DNA of 64,000 nucleotides from Trichodelitschia bisporula. Taxonomy: Eukaryota; Ascomycota; Dothideomycetes; Phaeotrichales; Phaeotrichaceae. The position numbers were made by a program, and so were the translations under genes. The notes under the pieces were generated by a model that worked only from the letters and a program-made list of their open reading frames with translations, was not told the origin of the DNA and made no database searches. The DNA lies in contig ML996700.1 of the NCBI GenBank assembly GCA_010356995.1, positions 62,001 through 126,000 on the forward strand. The letters are read 5' to 3'. This document shows positions 43,834 to 54,250 of the stretch, piece by piece; the stretch's first letter is position 1; the number at the start of each line of letters is the position of its first letter.

Positions 43834-46190
43834 CTCGCTCCACACCGGTTCATAACCGCCTATGTCCTCGCCTTCCAAACTCCGCCCAGCAAGGAGTCGT
43901 CGCATACTATGCTCCCTCTCACATCCCCACCTCACCAGCCTCCGTCCCACAACACCACCTCGCCCGTACCCCGCGCAACACAAACGACCGGCACGATCGC
44001 CAGTGGCCACAGCGCAGAGCCGCTGGAACTCGCGCCTACTTGGCAGGGTCAGCAGCTGGCGCCGGGAGGTAGGATCCGACCAAGCGGGGCCGCAAGGCGC
44101 GCATGAGCCGCAGCGCCCAGCGGTACCTTGAGTGCTTGGCTGAGGGAAGCTCAGCATGTGGTGCGGCCGTTGTACCGCTTACCGGGACCACATAGTACCT
44201 CTCGTGTCGTAAACGGGACGCAAACCTGGGACGGGAGGCCGGGTGGCGGATCGCTGTGCGCGGACTGGATGCCCAGCGCAGCGAAACAAACCGGAAGTTT
44301 TTGCTTATGCGTTCGACTTCTGACGCAGTTGCTGCGCGAGAATGGGGGGCGCGAGGCCCGATGCGGGTTAGGGAAGGGTGTGCCACGCTCCACGCTTTTT
44401 CCCTTTCTAGGCGCGGTGTTGGGTTTTGGGAGGATGGGTTTACCCGTACGGTGTTACGGGCGGGAGGCGCGACGTGAAGGGCGCGAGTGCAATGGAGTCT
44501 CAGCGGAGGAAACGTTACACTGGGCGATTGGTTGCCGCGCAGCAGAAACGGAGCCCGGAGACCCCCAAAACACGATGAAAACAGGGGTGAACACTTGCGA
44601 TGTCATTGTGGCTTGGAAGTAGTGGAGGAGACTGCGGCGTCTGTTGGAAAGACAGTGAAGAGAATCAAGCATGATTGAAGATTTTGTTCCAAGTGCTCTC
44701 TGCATATTCAGCCTTGCTCCAGTCTTAGAACTAGTTCATCGATCTACCGTCTTTACCTCACTTGGTGCCAAAGTTAGTTGCAACGACGTCGGGTGGGGAT
44801 AAACGTTGAGCCGAGTGTTTTCCTCCGACTTCACCAAATGACAAGGACCAACCCCTTGAAGGCCAAGAAAGGCTTAGGCGCCGTCTCAACCCCGCAAAAT
44901 ACCCAAGAGCCTCACGGTCTGCAGGTCCAAGTGCATGCTCACACAGGTACAAGTTTAGATGTTTGATCGGGCCAAATTGACGCCACGATCCAAGAGCAGA
45001 CGCGCCAACATCCCCTAATAGAACTCTGCTGATGAAATCCACGATGAGGAGTACGGGTACTGCCGAAGGGAACCGCCTCTGCAAAGAAGGAGTCCGGAAT
45101 TCCTTGGAAGCCATGGTTCTGGCACACATTCCAAGAGCGATGCGGATACCGGTGTCTCAAACATCAAGCAGCGCAAGTCTTCGCGAGGCCTCACCCCTTC
45201 CAAGCTCCTGGGGAAAATCTTGTTTGTCTCGACTGCCGAGTCCGCGGTGACGCGCTGAGCATCGTTAAGCATCCTCTGTGCGACTACAGTAACGTCCGTA
45301 ACTGATCGGCCCGACGGCCTCAGGAGAGTTTTGAAGACGATCCTCCGCAAATTCGAGTCGGAGCTTGGCGAAGCTTGAAACTTGTAGGCTTGTCTTGCCA
45401 TATGATCGCATTGAATCTCCTGCGAGAATCGTCGTAACCGTGCAACAGGCCACTGCTAGCGACGCAGATGACTAGTGCTATGATATCCTCGGGGTTCATA
45501 TGAGGTAAGAAGAACCCCAAACCTAGTGGCATCGTGAGCCGCCGGCTAAGTTTCCTCTCGTTGGGCGCGCGGCTCGTTTGGCATGCTGAGTTTCGCAGCA
45601 TTAGCCAAGTTGCTCCAAGCACCCCCTCGTGAGCCTTGCAATAGAACTAGCTCACGGACACCGCGAGTACGCACACGCGCGAATAGGGGAGAAACAATAT
45701 GCGCCTTCCTTTGGCCAAGGATCAAACTGAGAGTATGGCAAGGTTTGATGGATCTTGGCTTTCCTCGAGGACTTTGGATGATGGTGTCCAGGTCCATGCG
45801 ACTGGGAAATGTCCATGCTTGCCTTGCTGTCCCACTGCGGTAGGAGATGGCATAGACTTCTCTGCTCATATGGCACTTGCAAGGCCGAGTAATCGGCCAG
45901 TGAAAGACGTCGCACGGAGCCCCGAACGCCAGCCCTATCAACAACGCATCATCCAACAGCGCACGTCCGATCAACGCCATCACTCATATATCTCAAGCAT
46001 CAAACTTCCAACGCGCCTGCTATCAAAATAATAGCCATTGACTACAATGTGGCTCTTATCCATTGTGCCAACAACCCTTTTGCATCATTCCTAAGCACAT
46101 TCGTTTCCTCAATTCATAACATCGGCTGTCACAAGGTGCATTTGGTCACACGGGAGCACCGGTTATCATCATAGATCGAAGTATGTAATG
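43834..46190. other. Gene-poor region with broken frames
   Basis: No intact gene. Minus-strand frames at 44758-45129, 45015-45401, 45320-45622 and 45546-45983 abut or overlap with protein-like composition but no motif, and no splice model joins them into one protein. They may be remnants of a decayed gene. Confidence 0.4.
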
Positions 46191-46315
46191 GCTCTTACGA
46201 CTTGGAGTTCCTAGAAGAAGGAGTGTCCCACTCCGGTGAAGTATACCGTGCCCAGAACGCTCTTTCGAAAATGCACCACCAACAAGGCAAGAAGCCCACT
46301 CTGGAAGACATCTCC
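46191..46315. repeat. Left arm of a diverged inverted repeat
   Basis: About 125 bp whose reverse complement aligns with 46545-46665 at roughly 70% identity by eye. Shared blocks include GGCTTCTTGC and GTCGTAAGAGC. In one + frame it reads as 40-odd protein-like codons (SYDLEFLEEGVSHSGEVY and onward) before a stop. Confidence 0.7.
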
Positions 46316-46341
46316 GATTTTACAAGTATCTCATGAACACT

Positions 46342-46488
46342 GGATACTAGGACTAACGCAACGAACAGAAGATTGACCGGCCCCGCTCGACACCGCATAC
46401 TGGGGCTGGCCCAACGAGTAGAAGATTGATCAGCTCCGCTTGACGCTGGAGACTGACACTATCCCAACGACCAGAATATCAACTAGGT
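46342..46488. repeat. Degenerate tandem repeat between the inverted-repeat arms
   Basis: About two and a half imperfect copies of a unit of some 60 bp, aligned on CAACGA..AGAAGATTGA.C (near 46360 and 46418) and CAACGACCAGAATATCAAC (near 46467). Differences are mostly transitions. Confidence 0.55.
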
Positions 46489-46544
46489 TCCTTCTCGACG
46501 CCAAACCCCAATATCACACGTCCACCATATGCCTCGTTAAGCTT

Positions 46545-46665
46545 GAAGATGTGTTCGGAGACAGGCTTCTTGCTTTATTGGTAGTGCAGTTTCGAACTCG
46601 CCTGCTGGGCGCGGCATGGCTATCCAAAGTGGCGTTCTCCCTCTTCGCTCGTGAAGTCGTAAGAG
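46545..46665. repeat. Right arm of the diverged inverted repeat
   Basis: Partner of 46191-46315 in opposite orientation. Read on the minus strand it gives a decayed version of the left-arm peptide (SYDFTSEEGE..., ...RAQQASSKLHYQ) with in-frame stops. Confidence 0.7.
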
Positions 46666-46742
46666 CAGCCGCGTTCTTCGATCTGAGATGACAGCCGTAC
46701 CGCCTGAGCTAAGCTAAGGCGCGTCATCGTCTATGACACATT

Positions 46743-47240
46743 CTACTTTTCGGAGGGGGCAGGTATGTGTCCGAGGCGAATTTGGATATGAAGAGTGTCC
46801 AGGTACTCCACGGATCGCGGACTCTCTTGAGATTTGGCACGTTGACAGTTAGCTATTGAGAATCCGGAGTCTCCGGTGCTGGGGCTGGGGGCCGGCGCGA
46901 GAGCCGGAACCGAGGACGCGAGATAAAGGTCTAATACTCGCATCCCATTTTGGTAATTCTTCATCATGAAGATGCGTTGGCTCTCTCGGTGGGCCTGTGG
47001 TGCCTTGTTCCACTGTTCGACGTCGACAACCAACTGATCGACGACGGCTTTCTGGTGTTTGACGACATCACTCCGGTTGAGGGTGACATCATTCCGTTTG
47101 ATAGCGGCCGCATTTCTTTGGATGCCAACAGCAATCTCTTTGAGAGCTGCTTTTATTTGTGCCCGTCTCTTCATGCGACGAAACTCTTCAGCACTTTCTT
47201 TGTTAAGGGGTCGAGGTAGCTGCTGGGTTTTTATCTGCAT
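46743..47240 (-). CDS. Orphan ORF, 165 codons
   Basis: Single open frame with protein-like composition but no recognised domain. Residues 1-100 are basic and predicted helical (KESAEEFRRMKRRAQIKAAL, then KHQKAVVDQLVVDVEQW); the remainder includes an Ala/Pro/Ser-rich linker. No signal peptide or membrane segment. It lies 78 bp from the decayed inverted repeat in a gene-poor block, so it may be part of a mobile element relic, a lineage-specific gene or a chance frame. Confidence 0.35.
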   Translation of the reverse strand: MQIKTQQLPRPLNKESAEEFRRMKRRAQIKAALKEIAVGIQRNAAAIKRNDVTLNRSDVVKHQKAVVDQLVVDVEQWNKAPQAHRESQRIFMMKNYQNGMRVLDLYLASSVPALAPAPSPSTGDSGFSIANCQRAKSQESPRSVEYLDTLHIQIRLGHIPAPSEK

Positions 47241-48287
47241 TTTGGCCGTACAAGGAATAGATTGGTGATGAGTTGCACGGGTAACATGAAAGAGGTATCA
47301 AATCGATTTGATGCCACAGCTCAAAAACTACCAAACGAAATGGGAAACTGATTATCGCAATGGATGCAACTTGCGTTGAGCTTCACTCATCCTTATATTG
47401 TCTCGCTCTCTTCCACACCGCTTTTTCTCTGTGGATTGCCGAAGGCCGTGCTAGCGGAAAAACAACTCCACATTGGAGTTGTTTAGATTGGAGCCTGGGG
47501 CGGTTCACAGGCGACGATTAGCTTGTAACTGTCCTCTGTCAGGCCCAAGGACCGATCCCGACTCAACTGGTCTTCACGTTCGTGCTGCGGCGCTTGAGTG
47601 GCCCCGCCTGCATCCTGGCCGAGCCTCCTTCGATCAGGGCGCCAGTGAGTCCCATCATAATGCAGTTCTGGGTCGCCGCAAACGGAGCGACGTGGCTACT
47701 GATGCCTGGCCCCAGGAACCATACAGCATGAACTGGTAAAGAGACCGATTGGGAGGACGTTGGGGAAGATCAACACGGAATTGAGTGACGACAACGAGTA
47801 GTCTGTCAACCACGTTTCCCCGGATGCATTGGAGACAGTTTCCCTGGGACGAAGTGGTAGCGACTGAACACGACCAGCCAACCACACTCCAGTTCCTGCG
47901 GATGTCAAAGATATCGTCCACTCATCGACGTGAGCATTGGTGCACGGCATGCGGCGCCATCACCACATCCTCTCTGTGAGTAGAGCGTATTCTGGTGCTG
48001 CTACTGATGAATCCTTGATGGGATACTTCGCACATATATTCCAGCCGAGTAGGCGATCCATCGGACTTGCAATGCTTGTCAACGTCGACTATAGAGCGTA
48101 GCCCGATGCTAAGCTATTATGATGTGAGGTGGAATTCCGGAAGCCTCGAGTGAGATGCTAATCAGGTCAGTGGTTAGCTCGACTTGCGGTAAGGGAATTG
48201 AGGTTTTAGACCTGCGAAGCTTCCGATGCGAGTTGTCCCTGGGTCCTGTCCTGCATGAAGCAAAAAGAGAAGAATAGGACAGAAAAA
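47241..48287. other. Gene-poor region, no gene supported
   Basis: Overlapping short frames on both strands between 47473 and 47979 without motifs. Confidence 0.45.
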
Positions 48288-48387
48288 TGATTCAGCCCGG
48301 ACTCGAACCGGGGACCACTTGTGTCCGACATCTCTCAAGCTAAGAAAGGTGTTAGACAAGTGTGATAACCAACTACACCACTGAACC
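48288..48387 (-). tRNA. tRNA-Val(AAC) with a 26-nt intron
   Basis: Reading the minus strand from 48387: acceptor GGTTCAG, D arm GTGT...TCAC, anticodon stem CTTGT with loop CTAACAC (anticodon AAC), T arm CCCGG-TTCGAGT-CCGGG, acceptor CTGAATC and discriminator A. All seven acceptor pairs form, with one G-U. Between base 37 and the 3' half of the anticodon stem (ACAAG) lies a 26-nt insertion, the canonical position for a nuclear tRNA intron. AAC is read as valine. Confidence 0.92.
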
Positions 48388-49038
48388 AATCAGATTGTTG
48401 GAAAGTGATCCGAAAGTCGGTATTTGATATGCCTCGATTTGACTTGGATGATGTCCTCTGGCCGTCTGGGGACCCAGGGCACGATGCTGTACCACTTTAC
48501 CGTAGATGCTTAACTTCTGTACGAGGGTACGTTGGTAAGATGTCCATGCAAAATGACGAACATGATGACGGACAGGCAGATCGGCGGTTGGGTACAAGCC
48601 TTGCCAATGCGATGCATCTGTAGCCCGTCGAATCCCAGCTGCTGGTTCGATGGGATTAAAGAATTGCATGGATGTGGCGGCCATGCGATTGCGAGGTCTC
48701 ATCTCAGCACGGGGATAGCTTTACGACAACGTAGACATAATCGTGAACAAGTCGGCATTTTACAAGATGCAGAGCATTTCCTGAGTCCGTATACGTGTCT
48801 TCAATGGCATGCCGCGCGTCACGTCCGTTATCTTGCCGTATTTCATCACTGTGCAAGAGCAAGTGCAAGTCTGCAAGGCACAAACGTCATCGCCCGGGGT
48901 GCTGCGCCACATGCACCATCTCGCTTGAAGGTGTGGAGGTCGCGGTCACGTAGACCTCCCCCCAACCCATTTAACCTTTTGCATTCTCCCATTGTCCGTT
49001 CTCCTTGCCTTCCCACCTCTCCACTCAGTATTATCGCC
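48388..49038. other. Intergenic region upstream of the oxysterol-binding protein gene
   Basis: No gene supported. A pyrimidine-rich tract at about 48955-49035 directly precedes the start codon, as in many fungal promoters. Confidence 0.5.
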
Positions 49039-50336
49039 ATGTCTGACTCAAAGGGTGAAGCTTCTGCTGTCCCGGCCGCCTCGAAAGGCTCGTGGTCCTC
49101 GTTCCTCAAGGTTTTGTTTCCCGCTCTGTGCACCCCGCGTCCCGAATGCTAACCGCCCGCCCACCGCGCAGTCTATAACCTCCTTTTCTGGCGATCTATC
49201 TTCGCTCACCGCCCCACCTTTTATTCTCAGCAGCACATCACTGGTCGAGTATTCCTCCTACTGGGCCGAGCACCCCTCCCTCTTCGTCGCCCCAGCCCAC
49301 GAGCAGGACCCTGCGAAGCGCGCCCTCCTCGTACTCAAGTGGTTCATCAGCACGCTGAAGCAGCAGTACTCTAGTCGCAATGAGAGCCTGGGCAGCGAGA
49401 AGAAGCCTCTCAATCCCTTCCTGGGTGAACTGTTCCTCGGTCGCTGGACTGATGCCGCTGGCACCACGGAGCTCGTGAGCGAGCAGGTCAGCCACCACCC
49501 GCCTATCACGGCCTATTCGATTTCGAACAAGGAGCATGGAGTGCGCCTGCAAGGCTTCTGTGGACAAAACGCCTGGATATCGCGCTCGCTGACTATCAAC
49601 GTCAAGGTGTGTGGTCCCCGCCGTTCGATTCAGCACTTCTAACATTCCGCAGCAAGTCGGCCACGCCATTCTGCACATCGATGCATTCGATGAGGATTAC
49701 CTGATCACGCTGCCGCCTCTTCACATCGAAGGCCTATACAGCGGCTCCCCGTTTGTGGAGCTGGAGAAATCGACCTACATCCAGTCCTCGAGCGGCTACA
49801 CGGCAAAGATCGATTACAGCGGCAAGGGCTGGCTGTCAGGCAAGAAGAACTCTGTGACAGCAACGTTGTACCCAGAGGGCCGCGAAAAGGAGCCGCTGTA
49901 CACGATCGAGGGGCAATGGACCAATACCTTCATCATCAAGGACGCGAAGACAAAGAAGGAAGTCGACAAGTACGACTCGCGTGCTTCCCCCACCACGCCC
50001 CTCACAGTCGCCCCGCTCGAGGAGCAGGACGAGCTCGAATCACGTCGCGCCTGGGCCAAGGTTGCCAAGGGCATCGCAGCCGGTGACATGGACGTCACCC
50101 AGCGCGAGAAGACCTTGATCGAGGAGAGGCAGCGTGAGATGCGCCGCAAGGAAAAGGAACAGGGCCGGGAGTGGCAGCGCACTTTCTTCACACGCGTTGA
50201 GAGTCATGCTGTTTTCGAGCGGCTGGCGGGTAAGATTGGAGAGAGCTTGGATGTCGACAAGACGGGGGGAATCTGGATGTGGGATGCTGAAAAGGCGGCT
50301 AAGGCGAAGAAGCCGTTCGGGGAGCAGAAGTACTAG
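49039..50336 (+). CDS. Oxysterol-binding protein, KES1/OSH4 type
   Basis: Cytosolic lipid-transfer protein that exchanges sterol for PI4P between ER and Golgi or plasma membrane. Exons are 49039-49110, 49172-49606 and 49653-50336, giving 396 residues, close to yeast Osh4 (434). It consists of the ORD domain alone, with no PH, FFAT or ankyrin parts. Markers: [20 protein letters not shown] forming the lid region across intron 1, [15 protein letters not shown], the signature [12 protein letters not shown], and the C-terminal RREKEQ-type helix ([19 protein letters not shown]). The first intron starts with the unusual donor GTTTTG but keeps frame and the lid sequence. Very secure family call. Confidence 0.95.
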
Positions 50337-51051
50337 GTGTGCTTGCTTTTATTCGTTAGATGCGTTCCGGGTACGGAGGGTGGTGTTTTGGGGGTCGTGA
50401 CTGCACCTTTACGTGTGTTAGTATGCTTATTATGAGCTCTGAACGGCCGTGTCGTATGATACGACGTAGATGAGTTGGGTTAATGTTAGTCAAGGATAGT
50501 TTTTACGCGTCACTAGACCAATACGGCGTATATGGGTCCATAATGGCACTGACCCAGGCCGGCGCCGCTTTTAAAGCACACCGTGTTCAAGAGGTAATGC
50601 ATGGATTCCAGCGCAAGCCTTACAGCTCACCGCGTGTTGGAATACGAGTACACTACCGCTACTGCAAGTATCGACTTCGCAGTCCCCACTCTGGCCACAC
50701 GCCATCCGTTCCCCTAAGCTGTATTGCAGTACCGCATGCCCCATCCCACAGGCCGCCTCCCAAAAACAAAACCCTATCCTCAGGTACACATCGGTCCACG
50801 AGGCAATAACGAAGATCCCAAAAAATAACAAGTCCACGCCAGCACCGACCCCGATCCAGCCCATCGCATCCGCATCGCAGTGCAAAGCCAACCCGTGCAG
50901 CAAAATTACAAAGCAGAAGCCCGTTTTCGCCCATCCAAAAAGAAGGAGGGGGTGGAGGAAGTCCGAGTCGCGCCAATGGCCGTCAACCCGATTTCTGACT
51001 ATAAGATCCCTTGAGTCGCTCGTTCACTCACGAAGAATAATTGGCCATGAA
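50337..51051. other. Intergenic region between convergent KES1-like and GDT1-like genes
   Basis: Presumably two 3' regions; frames at 50483-50976 have no motif. Confidence 0.5.
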
Positions 51052-52728
51052 CTAGGCTGAGTATGCCGCCTCAGCCAGATAAATTACCCCAAAGATCAAG
51101 AAGGCAACTGCGCCACCAAGCGTCACTGTGACATATTAGCCTCGTCCACACACTGAAGGGATGTCCAGGAGACTCACCAACCCGCATGCTAACCCTACCG
51201 GCAATCGCGCGGCCTCCAATAACGGCACCCGCAGTACACATCCCATGCCCAATAATCGCACCTCCTGTAACCCACCAGTAATCCTGCCCCGCCGCCATCG
51301 CAATCGTCGCAATCTGGCTGCGGTCGCCCCATTCGCCAAGGAAGGTCATGATGAACGTCTGCACCCACGCCGGACTGAGCAACAGCGAGAGCAGATTATT
51401 CAGACCCGCAAGAGTGCCGGCGGCAGGTGTGCGGGCACCGCGTACCGGCGACTCGGACGGGCTGCGCGGCGCGGGCAGACGGGAGTCGGAGCGACTGCGA
51501 CGAGCGCGGCCGGCCTCGAGGGCGAAGGGGGAAACGTCGGAGAGACGGCGCGAGGCGCGGGCCGCGAGGTGTTCCTTCTCTTCGAGCTCCATTTCCACTT
51601 CCTTCATTTCTTCGCCGACGCCCTCGTCAGGGCTCATGGCGAGGCCTTCGCGCATCAACTTTGCGCCGAATACGAGGAACAGGATAGCAGCGGCGAAGTT
51701 GGTGAGGCGTTTCGGGAGTAGGGTGGGCACAGCGTGACCGAGGATGGCGGAGAGGACAGTCATGGTGATAAGGGCGGAGAAGGCGGCAGAGAATACGACC
51801 AGCCGCGGGTGGCGCATGGCCATCAGGGCAGCGACGAGGAAGGTTTTGTCGCCGATTTCGGAGAATATAATCATCGTGAAGGACAGGATGAGGGAGTGCA
51901 GGGGTTGAATGATGCCCTCCGGCTCCTCGCCCTCATCATCCGATTGTTCATCGTCATCGTCGTGGGTGCTCGGATGCTTGACCGCGGGCGCGGTGTCAGG
52001 GTTGGGGTGCGGGATGTTGTGCGGCTTGTCCGGGAGGTCGGCCGGTTTCTGCAGGAGTTAGCAGTGAAGTAGGAAGAGCCATTCGACCGACCGACCTCCA
52101 TCCCAATTGCGCCCTTCGGCTTTTCAACCTCCTCATTACTAACTACCTTCTCATTCCTTCCCTTCCCCTTGCCCTTCCGCAGCTTCGCCTCCTCGCTCAC
52201 CGGCAGCGGCGGTGCCTCCTTAGGCGCATCAGGCTTCTTCTCAATTTTACCACCGGCCTCCTTCTCCTTCGCCTTTCGATCGCGATCCTTCTCCGACACG
52301 CCGCCCTCCGTGCCCGTAGGTCCTCGCTTCGGCGCGTCGCGGTCACGGTCGTCCATGACGCTATCGGGGATATCATGCGGCGGCACCTCCCACTTGTCCT
52401 TAAGCACGCGTTCGCGCGAACTTCCGGCCACAGGTTTCTTCACACCGCCCAGATCTTCGACGGCGTTCGAGGGTTTTTTCTTGCCTTCCGAGCCCACGAA
52501 GGGTCCGGCATGAGGCTTGCCATCTAGACCATCGACCGGTGCGTCTTTGGTGCCGATTTCGTACTTGCTGCCCGAAGCTGACGAGGGTGCTGAAAGACGG
52601 GCAGCTGCGGTTTTGGTTGGCTTGAGTAAGTCTGGCTTCAGCTTGTCGCCTTCGATGGTGAGAGAAGCTGTAAGCGCGGGGAGGAGCAACAGAAGAAGCG
52701 GCACGTAAGGCCGTCTGCGAAAACGCAT
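51052..52728 (-). CDS. GDT1-like Ca2+/Mn2+:H+ antiporter (UPF0016/TMEM165)
   Basis: Golgi membrane transporter that supplies Mn2+ and Ca2+ for glycosylation. Exons are 51052-51125, 51178-52048 and 52096-52728, giving 525 residues. A signal peptide (MRFRRRPYVPLLLLLLPALTA) leads into a hydrophilic, Lys/Glu/Asp-rich lumenal segment of about 230 residues. Two homologous helical units follow, each with the metal-binding motif: FSEIGDKTFLVAALMAM and FLGEWGDRSQIATIAMA. They are joined by an acidic and Arg/Ser-rich loop of about 100 residues. The last exon completes LGGAVAFLIFGVIYLAEAAY. The N-terminal segment is much longer than in yeast Gdt1 (280 residues in total). Divergent from BTA1 with 1.5 kb between. 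Confidence 0.93.
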
Positions 52729-54250
52729 TGTGGAATGGTGTGTGGTAGGTGTGTGGGCGGAAAATGGGAGTGCGAGCGATTAGGGGCGAACGTCGACGTC
52801 GCCTTTCCTAGTCGTGGAGCGTGAATTGCCGCCCGCTTGTTGGAAGGTAAGAGGAACGTAGAGAAGGTGAATTGCAAACAGCACGATATGAACACTCGAT
52901 TCGAAGGAAGGACAATAAGTGTGTAGCGTGTCGTAGTGAGATCAGCCTAATGCTGAAGTGGAAAGAGGAGAGAGCACGAGAGTGAGATGTTGGACATACG
53001 GCTTATGCGCCTGTGCTCGCCTGAGGCACCACGCCCCTTAGCCTTGGCATCAACTACACTGCCACGAGCGGCGGCTTAAGGGGGGCGTGGGGTGTGGTGT
53101 GGCTAGTGGGGGCATGTTGCAGGGCCAGAGACTGGACGACAAACTATCTCCGCTCACCACCAACTGCGGCCACATCACCTCTTTCCTCTTTAGGCCTTCC
53201 AACCAACCCTTTAAATCGATTGTTGGCCTTGTCGTCCCCCTAAGCATCTCATCTCATCTAATTTCCGCTCGCCAATCCTTTGCATGTAAAAAGATCATCT
53301 AAAAGTGCAGCTGAAGCGGGGCAATATGAATCTCCAAGACGCAGATCAAATCGTTTCGAGGGAAGGGGGGCCCTGTGGGTGGATGATAATGATATCCTGT
53401 AAGCGTTGGCGAACATCCTCCCTCTACGGAGGTACATTCTCTCTTCTATCATAGTACATGAGGAAGATAGCTGGTACATATGTAGCACTTTAAACTGCGA
53501 GTCCCGGCCAGCGGTCCATTTTCGAACGAGACTATAGCCTCGTGGGCTTCTGATTGGCTGCCACGCACGCTCACAGACGTTCAACACCAAGTCCGCAACG
53601 GCGTCCATAGTAAACCACCCCACATGGCATCAACCATGGCTGTGACAGGTCGAATAGAGAGAGGAAGCACAGCTGCTGCTGCGAAACTCGGCGCGTCCAT
53701 GGCAGCGGAATATCGAAAAGCCTGCATCGTTGCGCAATTGCTCTCCCCGGTCCCCATCGCGCCTCCGTATCGCCACGCTTCCGGTCCAATACCGTCAGCA
53801 ATGTCCTAGTTCTACTCTGCTGCCCCTCACCTCTATCAATCCACAACGGCTACGCATACCCCACCTGGGGCTCAAAGTCCCTGCGTGCGCGAATCCTCAT
53901 GCCGCATTTCATGGGGGCGTCAACCTGTGCGCCGTTCGCATCCTCTGATAGGGCGTGCGCAGTGCATCGAGCTCCGAGATGCAAGCCGTTTGTTTTCGTG
54001 CTTCACTTGACATTGTGTTGGCGTAGTCCGCGTGGTCTCCAGCATCGCGAGCCCCGGTGCCGGCGGTTGGAGGGGTGGAGGGGCACAGGACGAGGAGCGG
54101 CGCGTGTTGTGCTCCCAACCACGATATAACTCCGAGACGGATCCGCCATCTCGGTGTGCGCTGCGTGTGTTCTTGCTCGCTCGCTTTCATCCGCTTCTTC
54201 CCCCTCTCTACCCGTCTTCACTCGTCTTCCACGAGTAGATTCTCTCCATC
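52729..54250. other. 1.5-kb divergent region between GDT1-like and BTA1 genes
   Basis: No gene supported; frames at 53258-53846 lack motifs. It presumably holds both promoters. Confidence 0.5.

Noticed and set aside
43834-49038. Intact transposable element in the gene-poor block
   Set aside because: No transposase, reverse transcriptase or clean terminal repeats with target-site duplication are visible.
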